Positions 23,999-35,074 of a stretch of DNA of 64,000 nt are shown piece by piece (position 1 is the stretch's first letter; every line of letters starts with the position of its first letter). The notes beneath the pieces are model-generated. The model had not been told where the DNA came from. It worked only from the letters and a program-made list of their open reading frames with translations, and did no database searches. The translations under genes and the position numbers were made by a program. Source of the DNA: Glycine soja (taxonomy: Eukaryota; Streptophyta; Magnoliopsida; Fabales; Fabaceae); assembly GCF_004193775.1 (NCBI RefSeq), contig NC_041006.1, forward strand, positions 19,776,817-19,840,816. The letters are read 5' to 3'.

Positions 23999-24119
23999 TA
24001 GACAGAATTTGACAAAAGTAGAATGCATGCAAATATTACAGACCAATAGCAATCAATTGTTCAAAGGGACATGCCCCTATAGCTAGTAAGAGTAAAAAGC
24101 AAAAATAAAGGTCTGATGG

Positions 24120-25901
24120 TCATGGGGTGGCATCAGAATCATCATCATCTGATTCTGTATCCTCTGCTGCATCTTTCTCTTCCTCAGCGGCTTCTTCTTC
24201 TTCCTCAGCTGCTTCACCATCATCAATGCCACTGTCTGAGAGTCTTTTGATCAGGCGTTCCAGCTCCATTTTCTTCTCTGTGGTGGCTTTGATGGTTGCT
24301 TCCAGCACCTTGCATGTGTCCTTGAGTTCAGCAATCAAAGCATCCTTGGATACAGCACCTGAAGCAGCAGCTTTCCCTGATGTCGAGACAATGTCTGGGA
24401 CATGTGTCCCCTCAAACAGTTTGTAATGCAGGGACAGAGCCGATTCTCTCTTCATCACAGAGTCAATGTTGTTTAAAATATTGGGATGTTGACTCAACAT
24501 AATGCCACACAATACAGTTGGGAAGGCAATGGGTAATTTGACAGCAAATGATTCTGAATGCTTAACAGTTTGATCAAAAATATACTTTCCAAAATTAAAT
24601 TTGGACTTGGTTCCAACAGCATACAGAAATTTACCCAAACCTGTGGCAACAGTGGAAGTATGATTGGTGGGTACCCAGTTTGCAGCGCCAATCCTGTGCA
24701 GGATTGCATACTTCACACTTAGCTTCCCTGCAGAAAGCTTCCCTTTCTTTGGCCAATGCTGGACTTGTTTGGCAGTGATTTCCTTGGCAATTTGATGCTC
24801 AGAAACAGCAATATCCACCACTCCTTCAGTAGGTCTGCCCAGGTATTTGTTGATTACAGCAGGGGAGAATCTAACACATTTTCCTCTGACAAACACTTTC
24901 TGATACTCATCACTCTTTCTGTTTGTTATGTCAGAGGGAATGTTGACAATGAATTCCCTGACTAGGCTTTCATAACAATCTCCCAACTTGGTGACTGTTT
25001 TCAGCAGTCCAGCAGCCTTGATGAGGTCCATGATCTCCTTGCAATCCAAGGCATCTCTTCCCAGTTCTCTTTCTAAGGCAAGTCTGCGTTGATATACAAA
25101 TTTCCACCTTTCAACATTGCCAATGGAGTGGAATGAAATGTTGTCCAATGGTGCATCAGGGACATTTCCAGGCACCTTTTTCCCAGATTTCTTGGCCCTC
25201 TTGATGTCGGGAACATCTAGTTCGACATCATCATCAGAATCAGATGAGGAAAATTCTTTCCTCTTCTTGGAAGGGATTGCAACTTTGCTCCATCTGGATG
25301 TGGTAGGAGTGATTGGTGTGCTCTTCTTCTGTGCCATAGTTTTGATTCGTCCAGACCTAGTAATGGGGGTTTTTCCCTTTCTGCTTTGTAATCTTTCTGC
25401 AATGCCAGGTGCCAACTTGTTGGCAATGGGTTCCTCATCAGATTCTACTTCTTCTAGGTCAATGAGGTCACCTGGAGCAGGTTCTGGTGCCCTTGGTGCA
25501 GGGGTCTCCTCTGTGGCTTGTTCCTCTTCCTCTGTTGATTCCTCTTTACTGGATGAAGAGAGGACTTCAGCATTTGGGGTGGAAGATGTTGGAACATCTT
25601 TATCAGCATCAGGGACAGAAGCATTTTTCAGAATACTACTCACAATACTGCGGATCTTCTTATCCATCTCCGTGTCTACTTCCCTAGGACTTGTTGCAAT
25701 GCTAGGGTTTTCAGAAATCTTCACTCCCTGTTGTCTTTTGGGGACCAGTTTCTCAGGAACAGGGGCTTGACCAGGAATCATTTGTATGGGTTGGATATGG
25801 AATTCAGGTTGTTCCTGGTTTGATGGTGCTTTGGTGGATGATGGAGATGATGGTACAGAGGGTGAACCAGGAGATGAAGTATCTTTTGGTGAGGTAGCCA
25901 T
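24120..25901 (-). CDS. Env-like ORF of the young Sirevirus (593 aa)
   Basis: Separate ORF after pol, 192 bp downstream of the pol stop. The frame is open from 25976, but that codon is GTG; the first ATG, in the context ctccATGGct, is at 25901, giving MATSPKDTSSPGS. Residues 1-230 are Ser/Pro/Glu-rich and low complexity, with basic patches (GKTPITRSGRIK, SKKRKEFSSSDSDDD). Residues ~260-460 form the conserved Sirevirus post-pol domain (LLKTVTKLGDCYESLVREFI, VRGKCVRFSPAVINKYLG, KLSVKYAILHRIGAANW). Residues ~515-550 are heptad-like (coiled coil), and the C-terminus is an acidic Glu/Asp tail. No signal peptide or clear membrane helix is seen, so a true envelope role is doubtful; family function is unknown. 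Fully open, no lesion. Confidence 0.85.
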   Translation of the reverse strand: MATSPKDTSSPGSPSVPSSPSSTKAPSNQEQPEFHIQPIQMIPGQAPVPEKLVPKRQQGVKISENPSIATSPREVDTEMDKKIRSIVSSILKNASVPDADKDVPTSSTPNAEVLSSSSKEESTEEEEQATEETPAPRAPEPAPGDLIDLEEVESDEEPIANKLAPGIAERLQSRKGKTPITRSGRIKTMAQKKSTPITPTTSRWSKVAIPSKKRKEFSSSDSDDDVELDVPDIKRAKKSGKKVPGNVPDAPLDNISFHSIGNVERWKFVYQRRLALERELGRDALDCKEIMDLIKAAGLLKTVTKLGDCYESLVREFIVNIPSDITNRKSDEYQKVFVRGKCVRFSPAVINKYLGRPTEGVVDIAVSEHQIAKEITAKQVQHWPKKGKLSAGKLSVKYAILHRIGAANWVPTNHTSTVATGLGKFLYAVGTKSKFNFGKYIFDQTVKHSESFAVKLPIAFPTVLCGIMLSQHPNILNNIDSVMKRESALSLHYKLFEGTHVPDIVSTSGKAAASGAVSKDALIAELKDTCKVLEATIKATTEKKMELERLIKRLSDSGIDDGEAAEEEEEAAEEEKDAAEDTESDDDDSDATP

Positions 25902-26093
25902 GGAGAAGCAGAGCCTTTGGAATGGTTTCGTAAATCTCTGAGAGCTGTTGGGGAATGCTGAAAACGAGATTACCACGAAAATATGAGTTTGAATGAGGAA
26001 TGTAGAGGGACGTGTGAAGCAACGGTCGAATTTGTTTTGGCCCAGTAGAGAACGCGCTATTAACGTTTAAGCACGTTCAGATAAAAGTAATTG

Positions 26094-29000
26094 CTATAAA
26101 TCCTCTAGCAGACAAATGCCCAGCTTGCCCCTCAGTTTTTCAAACTGATTTGCATCCAATGCCTTTGTGAAAATATCTGCTATTTGTTCCTCAGTGTCAA
26201 CATGCTCCAGTGTGATAACTTTATCATCAACAAGATCTCTAATATAGTGATGTCTAATGTCAATGTGCTTGGTTCTGCTGTGTTGAACAGGATTTTTAGA
26301 AATATTAATAGCACTCAAGTTGTCACAGTACAATGTCATGACATCTTGTTCGACATTGTACTCCTTGAGCATCTGCTTCATCCAAACTAGTTGTGAACAG
26401 CTGCTTCCTGCTGCAATATACTCTGCTTCTGCAGTGGATAGGGACACACAGTTCTGCTTCTTGCTGAACCATGAAATAAGATTGGTTCCCAAATAGAAAC
26501 ATCCACCAGAAGTGCTTTTTCTGTCATCTACACTTCCAGCCCAATCAGCATCACAATACCCAACCAGCATTGAATCTGAACAATGACAGTACATAATCCC
26601 ATAGTCACTGGTGCCATTTACATATTTCAGAATTCTCTTTACTTGATTCAAGTGACTTATCTTAGGATTGGCTTGATATCTTGCACAACCACCTACTGCA
26701 TAGGTGATGTCAGGTCTGCTAGCTGTTAAATATAGTAAGCTCCCAATCATGCTTCTGTACAGACTTTGATCAACACTGGTGCCAGCTTCATCTTTTGACA
26801 GCTTCAAGTGAGTAGGTGCAGGTGTTCTTTTATGGCTGGCATTTTCCATCCCAAACTTCTTGACAATGTTCTTTGCATACTTGCTTTGTGAGAGGAATAT
26901 GGAGTCTTCCATCTGCTTCACTTGGAGTCCCAGAAAATAAGTCAGCTCTCCAACAAGACTCATCTCAAATTCAGATTGCATCTGTTGGACAAAATGTCGA
27001 AGCATCTCATTCGACATCCCTCCAAACACAATGTCATCAACATATATCTGTGCTATCATCAAGTTTTCAGCATCTTGTTTGACAAAGAGGGTCTTGTCAA
27101 TTCCTCCCTTCCTATACCCTTGCTGAGTAAGGAACTCTGTTAGCCTTTCATACCAAGCTCTTGGAGCTTGCTTCAATCCATAGAGAGCCTTCTTGAGCCT
27201 GTATACATGATCTGGATGAGTTGGATCTACAAATCCCTTTGGCTGCTCCACATAGGCTTCTTCATTCAGGTATCCATTCAGAAATGCGCTCTTCACATCC
27301 ATCTGGTACAGCTTGAATTTGAGGATGCAAGCTACACCAAGTAACAGTCTGATGGACTCAAGTCTAGCACCAGGGGCAAAAGTTTCATCAAAGTCTACAC
27401 CTTCAATCTGAGTGTAGCCTTGAGCAACAAGTCTGGCCTTGTTTCTGGTTATAACACCTTCTTCATTGGTTTTGGTCTTGAAGATCCACTTGGTGCCAAT
27501 CACATTAGTTCCCTCGGGCCTAGGAACTAGCTCCCAAACTTCATTCCTTTTGAATTGCTCCAATTCTTCTTGCATAGCATTGATCCAGAACTCATCAGTC
27601 AGTGCCTCTTTCACATTCTTGGGCTCAATTTTGGAGACAAAACATGAATTGGAGATAATCTCAATCTCCCTTGATCTTGTAGTGACTCCTCTGTTTGGAT
27701 CTCCTATAATCAGCTCCTTGGGGTGCATCTTCTGGATTCTAATGGAGGGTCTCTTGTCAGGTTGATTGATGTTTGGTTCATCTGTAGCAGAATCAGAGTT
27801 TTCTGCATTTTCTGCACTTTTAGCTGTATCTGCTACATTGTCTCCCGATGTTCTGACATCTTCTTCGACATCCTTCTTTCTTGCTGGAGTTAGATCATCA
27901 ACAACCACATTGATGGATTCCATCACAGTTCTGGTTCTGGAATTGAATACTCTATATGCTCTGCTGTTTGTAGAGTATCCCAAGAATATCCCTGCATCAC
28001 TCTTGGGATCCATCTTTCTCCTTTGCTCTCTATCTGCCAAAATGTAACATGGACTTCCACAGATGTGGAAGTGCTTGACAGTTGGCTTCCTCCCTTTCCA
28101 GATTTCATACAGTGTGGTTGGAGTCCCTCTTCTAAGTGTGACTCTGTTGTGGATGTAGCATGCTGTGTTCATGGCTTCAGCCCAGAGATTATAGGGAAGT
28201 TCTTTGGCATGAAGCATGACCCTAGCAGCTTCTTGCAAGGTCCTGTTTTTCCTTTCAACTATGCCATTTTGTTGTGGTGTAATGGCTGCAGAGAACTCAT
28301 GAGTGATGCCTTCAGATGTGCAGAATTCAGTAAACTTGCTGTTTTCAAACTCTCTGCCATGGTCACTCCTGATTCTCTTGATGACACAGTCTTTTTCTCT
28401 TTGAAGTCTTAGACTCAACTCCTTGAATACTTCAAAGGTGTCTGATTTCTCTCTGATAAAGTTGACCCAGGTAAATCTGGAGAAATCATCCACAACAACA
28501 TAGGCATACCTTTTTCTTCCAAGGCTTTCAACTTGCATAGGCCCCATCAAGTCCATGTGAAGTAGTTCCAGCACCCTGGAAGTGGTCTGATGTTGAAGCT
28601 TCTGGTTGGACATCTTGACTTGCTTTCCAATCTGACATTCACCACAGATTCTGCCTTCTTCTATTTTCAGATTGGGAATGCCTCTAACAGCACCTTTGTC
28701 AATGATTTTCTTCATGCCTCTTAAGTGCAGATGTCCAAATCTTTGATGCCATATTTTGACTTCATCTTCTTTGGAGAATAGACATGTGGAGGAGTAACTG
28801 GTTTCTTGAGGTGTCCATAGGTAACAGTTGTCCTTTGATCTGCTGCCCTTCATTAGGACTTCACTCTTCTCATTTGTCACCAAGCATTCTGACTTTGTGA
28901 AGTTTACATTGAATCCTTCATCACACAACTGACTGATGCTGATCAAGTTCGCAGTCAGTCCCTTCACCAGCAGTACTTTGTTTAGACTAGGAAGTCCATC

Positions 29001-30827
29001 ATGGACTAGCTTTCCCATTCCAGTGATCTTTCCTTTAGAGCCATCTCCAAATGTCACATAGCTAGTGGAGCAAGGTTCAATGTTCACCAGGAATTCTTTA
29101 ACTCCTGTCATGTGTCTGGAACAGCCGCTATCTAGGTACCAATCTTCCTTAGCTGATGCTCTAAGTGAAGTATGAACAACAAGACTAACAGTCTTGTGTT
29201 TTGGAACCCACATCATCTTCCTTCCGCTGCTGCTACTTTGAGTTCCATGATGTGGATGGCCATGTAAATGATAGCAAAAGGGCTTTATGTGACCATACTT
29301 GCCACAGTAGTGACACCTCCACTTCTTTCTTTTGCTCTTTTTCTGCTGCGTTCCATGATGTCGAGACCGATGTTGTGACATCGTGGCTCCAGTGCTGTTT
29401 TTGGCAGGAACAAATTCTGTCATGGTTGTTCTGCCAGCAGATTTATGATTAAATCCAAGTCCTCTCTGGTTTCCAACATTCTTCCCAAGCTGTAGCACCT
29501 CATCAAGCAAATCTGAGCCTTTATTCAGCATCTTTATTGATTTTGTCATGTTTTCCAGTTTAGAGTTCAGAAAACCAATTTCTCCTTTAAGTTCAGAGAT
29601 TTCATCTTCATGTGCCTCCTTCTCAGCCTCCAGATTTGCAATGACCTTCTTTAGTTGTGCTTCTTGCTGAAGAATCTTCTCACTTTTGATGCATAGTTCT
29701 CTATAGGATATAGCAAGCTCATCAAAAGTGATTTCACTATCTGTATCACTTGAATCTTCAGCAGATTCAAATCTCCCAGTGAGTGCATTCACATCTCTGT
29801 CAGAATCACTTTCTTGTTCACTCTCTGTATCATCAGACCGATATACAGAAAGTCCTTTCCTCTGCTTCTTGAGATGAGTGGGACATTCAGCTTTGATGTG
29901 TCCATAGCCTTCACACCCATGGCATTGAATTCCTTTGCTGTGACTGGGCTTTTCATCTGACCTTTTCTGGTATTCACTACCTTTCCTGATGTCGAAAGGG
30001 ATGTTCCGGACATGTGGTTTCTGCCTCCTGTCCATTCTGTTCAGCACTTTGTTGAACTGTTTTCCAAGGAGCACAACTGCGTTAGTCAGCCCTTCATCAG
30101 TATCCAGGTCATACTCATCTTCTTCTCCTTCATCATTGGACACGAACGCCAGATTCTTGCTCTTCTTTTCAGTCCTATCCGAGAGTCCTAGCTCAAAGGT
30201 TTGAAGGGAACCAATGAGTTCATCTACTCTCATGTTGCAAATGTCTTGGGCCTCCTCTATTGCAGTGACTTTCATGTCAAATCTCTTAGGCAAAGATCTG
30301 AGGATCTTTCTCACCAGCTTTTCATCTGTCATCCTTTCTCCCAAGGCAGTGCAAGCATTGGCAATTTCAAGAATGTTCATGTGGAATTCATGAATACACT
30401 CTTCCTCCTTCATCTTCAGATTTTCGAATTTTGTAGCCAATAGTTGCAATCTGGACATCTTCACTTTGGAGGTTCCTTCATGAGTGGTTTTCAGGATCTC
30501 CCATGCATCCTTGGCCACTGTGCATGTGTTGATCAGTCTGAAGATATTCTTGTCAACTCCATTGAATAGAGCATTCAAGGCTTTGGAGTTTCCAAGTGCC
30601 AATTCGTCTTCTTCTTTTGTCCAGTCTTCTTCTGGCTTCAATTCATTAGTGGGCTTTCCTTCTGTGTCCAGCATCTTGGGATGTTCCCAGCCTTTGATGA
30701 CAGCTTTCCAGGTTCTGCTATCCAGTGATTTGAGGAAGGCCACCATCCTTGCTTACCAGTATTCATAGTTGGTTCCATCCAGAATGGGTGGTTTGTTCAC
30801 TGGTCCTCCTTCTTTCTCCATGTTCAT
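26094..30827 (-). pseudogene. gag-pol: Gag-pol of the young Sirevirus, one nonsense codon
   Basis: The polyprotein frame starts at ATG 30827 (or 30821), meets TAA at 30755-30753 (codon 25), then stays open for 1550 codons from ATG 30746. Positions in that ORF: gag capsid 1-190 (UBN2-like), [14 protein letters not shown] knuckle ~273, coiled coil ~345-410, second knuckle [14 protein letters not shown] ~485, protease [13 protein letters not shown] ~535, integrase HHCC ~655-695, catalytic core MDLMGPM ~728, SDHGREF ~797 and ERKNRT ~832, [13 protein letters not shown] ~1088, [10 protein letters not shown], and YVDDIVFGG ~1232, RNase [10 protein letters not shown] ~1402, [11 protein letters not shown] ~1442, terminal [12 protein letters not shown]. 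Every catalytic residue I can check is present. Re-initiation at the internal ATG would lose only the first 27 residues. Confidence 0.9.
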
Positions 30828-30871
30828 CAGAATTTATCTCCCTAGATCTCACTCAGTGATTTAGAGTGCCC

Positions 30872-30883
30872 GCTCTGATACCA
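30872..30883 (-). promoter_or_regulatory. Primer-binding site of the young Sirevirus
   Basis: Minus strand TGGTATCAGAGC, two bases downstream of the 5' LTR; perfect iMet-tRNA complement. Confidence 0.93.
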
Positions 30884-30885
30884 AT

Positions 30886-31885
30886 TGAAATTCTGATACC
30901 AATGACAGATGTCGTACCGGATGTCACGACATCACGCTTCAGAACATGCAGATTATATTTGACAGTATGAACAGATTAAACAAGTAAATAACACAAGAGA
31001 ATTGTTAACCCAGTTCGGTGCAACGTCACCTACATCTGGGGGCTACCAAGCCAGGGAGGAAATCCACTAAAATAGTGTTAGTTCGAAGATCTAACAGCCA
31101 CTGTTTACAACCTTCTCACCTAACCACTACCCGTGCAACCTCTACCTAAGAGCCACTCTTAGATATGAGAACCCCTCTCACTCCCTCTCAATCACTCTCC
31201 CGTGTTTACAAATAAATCAAAGACACACCAGAGATTGCTCTCTGAACAATAGAGATCAACTCTACACACTCAGGTCCAACACTTGATGTTAGGGTAACAT
31301 CAAGGTGGCTCACAAAACACTCAAGTCCCAAAACTCACAAAATAACTCTTCAATCCCGGACTTGGTAGAAAACTCGTGCAGCCTTCATGTTTATATAGCA
31401 GTGTGCGTATCTGGGCTGCAACATCTTGCGCTGGATAAGATCTATCATTCTCCTGAAAAATCTGCACTTAAAGATCTAAAAGATACAGTTTGATCTTTTA
31501 GTTTTTATCTTTAATCTTTAATCCCTGAACGAACTATTCAAGTTTGTAATTCGAACTTTAATTATCTTTTAATTCGTTCCTAAAGATAGATCGCCAAATC
31601 TGTTGCTAACTGCACATTAATCTGTTAAAGATATAACAGATTTATGTGTCCAGTATTTTCGGGCAGGATGTCCTGGACATTGTATCCGACATCGTGGATC
31701 CTGCAGCTTCAATTCTTCATTTGACCTTTTATCTTGCCTTGTGCATTGTGGAGCCCAATCTGATTCCTTGACATAACGTTGGACATCATGTGCAGCAACT
31801 CCAGCTTTCCTTCATTGTCTAAGTGCTTATGTTTTAACAAAATTTTAGCCAATCTTTTAAAACTCAGTAAAGCTAAGCACTAACA
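30886..31885 (-). repeat. 5' LTR of the young Sirevirus
   Basis: 1000 bp, no mismatch found against 22592-23591. Promoter TATATAA on the minus strand near 31391-31397. Tripartite motif copies at 30908-30933 and 31667-31693, and a degenerate one at 31762-31787. Confidence 0.96.
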
Positions 31886-33002
31886 CAGCATAAGCTTCAG
31901 GCTGCTCGATTGCTCCAGGTTGCTGCATGGAAGGGCAAAGGTCTGTATGGTGGTCAGCAGAGGAGCACAAACCACAAACCCTTGCAACAGGTACAAATTT
32001 CTGATTCAAGGCCAGCTGGGTTACCAAGTTAACCAATGCATCCAGTTTGCCTTCAAGCTTCTTAGTCTCAGATGATGCAGCTGAGTTTGTAACTACCTCA
32101 TGCACTCCTCTAATGACTATGGCATCATTTCTGGCGCTAAACTGCTGAGAGTTGGAAGCCATTTTCTCAATTAAATTTCTGGCTTCAGCAGGAGTCATGT
32201 CTCCAAGGGCTCCACCACTGGCAGCATCTTCATACTTCTCTCCATATTACTGAGTCCTTCATAAAAATATTGGAGAAGAAGCTGTTCTGAAATCTGATGG
32301 TGGGGGCAACTGGCACATAGTTTCTTAAATCTCTCCCAGTACTCATACAGGCTCTCTCCACTGAGTTGTCTAATACCTGAGATATCCTTCCTGATGGCTG
32401 TGGTCCTGGAAGCAGGGAAATTTTTTTTCTAAGAATACTCTCTTAAGGTCATCCCAGCTCGTGATGGACCTTGGAGCAAGGTAATACAGCCAGTCCTTTG
32501 CCACTCCCTCTAATGAATGAGGAAAAGCCTTCAGAAATATGTGATCCTCTTGGACATCTGGGGGTTTCATGGTGGAGCAGACAATGTGAAATTCTTTCAA
32601 ATGTTTGTGCGGGTCTTCACCTGCAAGGCCATGAAACTTTGGAAGCAAATGAATCAGTCCAGTTTTAAGAACATATGGGACATCCTCATGAGGGTATTGG
32701 ATGCACAAGCTTTCGTAGGTGAAATCAGGTGCAGCCATTTCCCTTAGAGTCCTCTCACGGGGTGGAGGTTGTGCCATGTTCTCAGAATGTGCAAAATCAG
32801 AATGCTCAGAATCAGAATGCTCAAAATTATAATGCTCCAAATCAGGATGTTCAAAATCACCAATAACAGAATGCACAGATTCACCAGTAATGGAATGCTC
32901 AGGATGATCAAAAGGTATAAAATGATGCCTAACTAATCTATGAAATGTCCTATCTATCTCAGGGTCAAAGGGTTGTAAGTCAGATGGATTGCCTCTAGTC
33001 AT
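31886..33002 (-). pseudogene. Athila-1 gag, N-terminal two thirds
   Basis: Start ATG at 33002 (MTRGNPSDLQPFDPEIDRT), conserved in Athila-2 at 46109. Residues 30-75 are a variable His/Glu/Ser region with repeated EHS/EHP words. Residues 75-210 are the retrotransposon gag (capsid) domain: GLIHLLPKFHGLAGEDPHKH, FKLKAFPHSLEG-like region, DWLYYLAPRSITSWDDLKR. The frame breaks at a run of eight T (about 32419-32426) and reopens at 32198 (MTPAEARNLIEKMASN). A CX2CX4HX4C knuckle CGLCSSADHHTDLC lies just before the Sirevirus insertion at 31886. Structural protein of the particle, inactivated. Confidence 0.8.
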
Positions 33003-33841
33003 ACACTACATTCAGCATGCATAACTAGTTGCCTTGTCATGTAAATAAAGGTGCAGGTTTGAACTACAGCTACCCTCAAATGATATCCAAATGACTTGAA
33101 ATTTTGTGAGCAACCTTATAAAATGATGAGAAGATAGCACAAAAAATTTCAGACAAAAATTCAAAGTCTAACTATGAAAGCTAAAATTGGTGGGTTAAGA
33201 AAAATAAGTGAATAAAACTTGAAAAATAAAAAACTTTTGACAAAATCGCTTTTTTTGGACGATGGAGACCTCAGCCGGCCTGTGGCAGGCTGCCACGGTG
33301 TAGGAAATTTTTTTCTACCCCAAATGCATATATAATAATTGCGATTCTGATAACCGGAGCAAAAGTTATGGCCGTTTGAAGTTTTGACAAACACAAAATT
33401 TGCTAGTTTTTTGGAACTTTCAAATCTGACCAAACTAAAGGCTCTAGCTATTTTTCCCACAAAATACGGATTAAAAGAAGTTACCACAAAAAAATTCAGC
33501 CAAAAATAACAACCCTAGCTACTAAAACAAAAAATCTCAAATAATTCAGCATGGGTGGTCGCTAAAATCAGTCTCTAATTAATTTCTACTACTACGCTGT
33601 TTTGCCGCAAGCAAAAGTGGTCGCTAAGTCCGTCGCAAAACACTATTCACAGCAAAACACCCAAGACTGAAACAGGGGAAACGCTTAATGGGAAAACTAA
33701 AACAAAACACACACTAAACAAAATACCAGGACACTAAACAACACTAACACACATACTAACACAATACTAACAATTAAACATAAAACACGAAAGGATTAAA
33801 CACACAGCACTAACTAGCTATTATGAACCTTTGGACACTGC
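33003..33841 (-). other. Athila-1 leader
   Basis: Non-coding leader between PBS and gag, matching the leader of Athila-2 (45408-46108) in several blocks. The minus-strand ORF 33487-33161 is not conserved in Athila-2 and is not called. Confidence 0.65.
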
Positions 33842-33859
33842 TCCCCGGCAACGGCACCA
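33842..33859 (-). promoter_or_regulatory. Primer-binding site (tRNA-Asp)
   Basis: Minus strand TGGTGCCGTTGCCGGGGA, one mismatch from the 3' end complement of plant tRNA-Asp; the normal Athila primer site. Athila-2 has the perfect form. Confidence 0.88.
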
Positions 33860-33863
33860 AATT

Positions 33864-34995
33864 TGATCGTGGCCGTACCCGAATCAAATAAACATGAAAA
33901 TGCAGTAACTAGGAAGTGATCCTAGGTCGTTTTCCATCGAGCAGTGACAAACCAAATGTTCATAACATACTTGCAGTAACAGTAACGATTGGGGGGTTTG
34001 TTTGTTTTGTGATTAAAGAGCAGAACAAGTAAACTGGAACACGAAACTACTAATGTTAAAAACAGGTTGTTTCCTCTGAGTCAGAAGCCATTCTCTTATC
34101 CTGGGTTATGGAGAATTTGTCCCTAACAGTCAACCACTTAATCCAACCCTATTTCAATTTACTAAGCGAAAATCAACTTAGGGTTTTCAATACGTGATTA
34201 GGCACCACATACACCAGTTAGCCCTTCGTCCATTAAGCATGAATGCAAGTTAGGCTCAGAGGCAATTAATCGAACACAAAGCATGCACTGATTAATATTC
34301 ACGAATTTGGGATAACTGGTGAAGGGAAAACTGCTAGGAAACCACATTACAAGCGAAACCTCAAAGAGAGTTGGGCTTCGTCCTCAAAAGGAAACAACAC
34401 CAGAAAATTTAGCCTTCCATGGATTCAAACAGAAAATGCAAATAAAACATGAAGCAGAAACGTAAATGAGCAGAAACGTAAATGAACAGAAATGTAAATG
34501 AAAGTAGAAGAAGAAGCAAGAACGAAATTGTAATTAGAAGCAGAAAACGTAAAATTGCATTACGTGAACAGTAGCATCAAAGAAGAAAACGTAAAACCCT
34601 AAAACAAAAGCTCTAAATAGTGAATAGCATAACAGAATGCCCTGCACGAATCCCAAGGCTGCTATTTAAAAAGAGTCACTCAAAGTCGCTGGGCCCTAAT
34701 ACAATACTCTGGCCCAAAATGAAATAAACACTGAACAACATAAAATAAAATTGCAAAATTTCCTAATTAGAAATTAACTAAGGTAAGCGCTGCTTTATTT
34801 GCCCTCTTCAAGTCCACAACCAAAATCCGGATTAAGCCCAATGTTTCATTAATTCCTGAAATTAGATTAAAAACATCAAATTAGCTAAATGGGCCCAAAT
34901 AATAAAACTGCCTAATTAATTGACAATTAAGACCAATCAGTAATTAAAATGGTGCAAAAAGGGTTTAGAAAATAGAACAAAATGATGGCACATCA
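33864..34995 (-). repeat. 5' LTR of Athila-1
   Basis: 1132 bp, near-identical to 15370-16502; followed by the right TSD catgg (34996-35000). Confidence 0.93.
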
Positions 34996-35000
34996 CATGG

Positions 35001-35074
35001 ATACAAGGATCACTGGACTTGAAGATGATATGAGCTTCATCAAGCGTTGCTTCGATCCCCCGACTGACTCTTAG
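35001..35074 (+). pseudogene. Sirevirus env-like ORF, 3' end
   Basis: Last codons of the ORF started at 14328, in frame after removal of Athila-1 and one TSD copy: TRITGLEDDMSFIKRCFDPP then TAG at 35072-35074. Together with LLNEVLTELCNLRAFVGERF before the insertion this is a heptad-like helix close to the C-terminus. Confidence 0.8.

Larger units (their letters stand above)
22592..31885 (-). mobile_element. Young Sirevirus (Ty1/copia, SIRE1-like) inserted in Athila-1 gag
   Basis: Length 9294 bp. Two LTRs of exactly 1000 bp show no difference in my reading. TSD cagca at 22587-22591 and 31886-31890. PBS TGGTATCAGAGC, gag-pol of Sirevirus type with two zinc knuckles, a separate env-like ORF after pol, and a cluster of five polypurine tracts. 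Excising it joins Gag codons ...EAYA and NIYNRPP of Athila-1, matching Athila-2 at 47197-47222. Identical LTRs mean a very recent insertion. The only coding lesion I find is a TAA at gag codon 25. A tripartite ~26-bp motif recurs throughout the element (see findings). Confidence 0.96.
15370..34995 (-). mobile_element. Athila-type Ty3/gypsy element 1 (hosting a young Sirevirus)
   Basis: LTRs of 1133 and 1132 bp flank the element, with 5-bp TSD catgg at 15365-15369 and 34996-35000. The primer site is for tRNA-Asp, and a polypurine tract precedes the 3' LTR. Without the nested Sirevirus (22592-31885 plus one TSD copy) it is about 10.3 kb. Order on the minus strand is LTR, PBS, leader, gag, protease, RT, RNase H, integrase, ~1.5 kb 3' region, LTR. 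Coding sequence is broken by few lesions: a frameshift near 32420, TGA at ~19985, a frameshift near 19780 and the Sirevirus insertion. It is in the same family as Athila-2 at 44306-54016 but a different subfamily. Confidence 0.93.

Noticed and set aside
25117..25770. 217-codon plus-strand ORF
   Set aside because: Antisense shadow of the env-like ORF; hydrophobic Ser/Leu composition is explained by the opposite-strand Glu/Ser/Lys codons.
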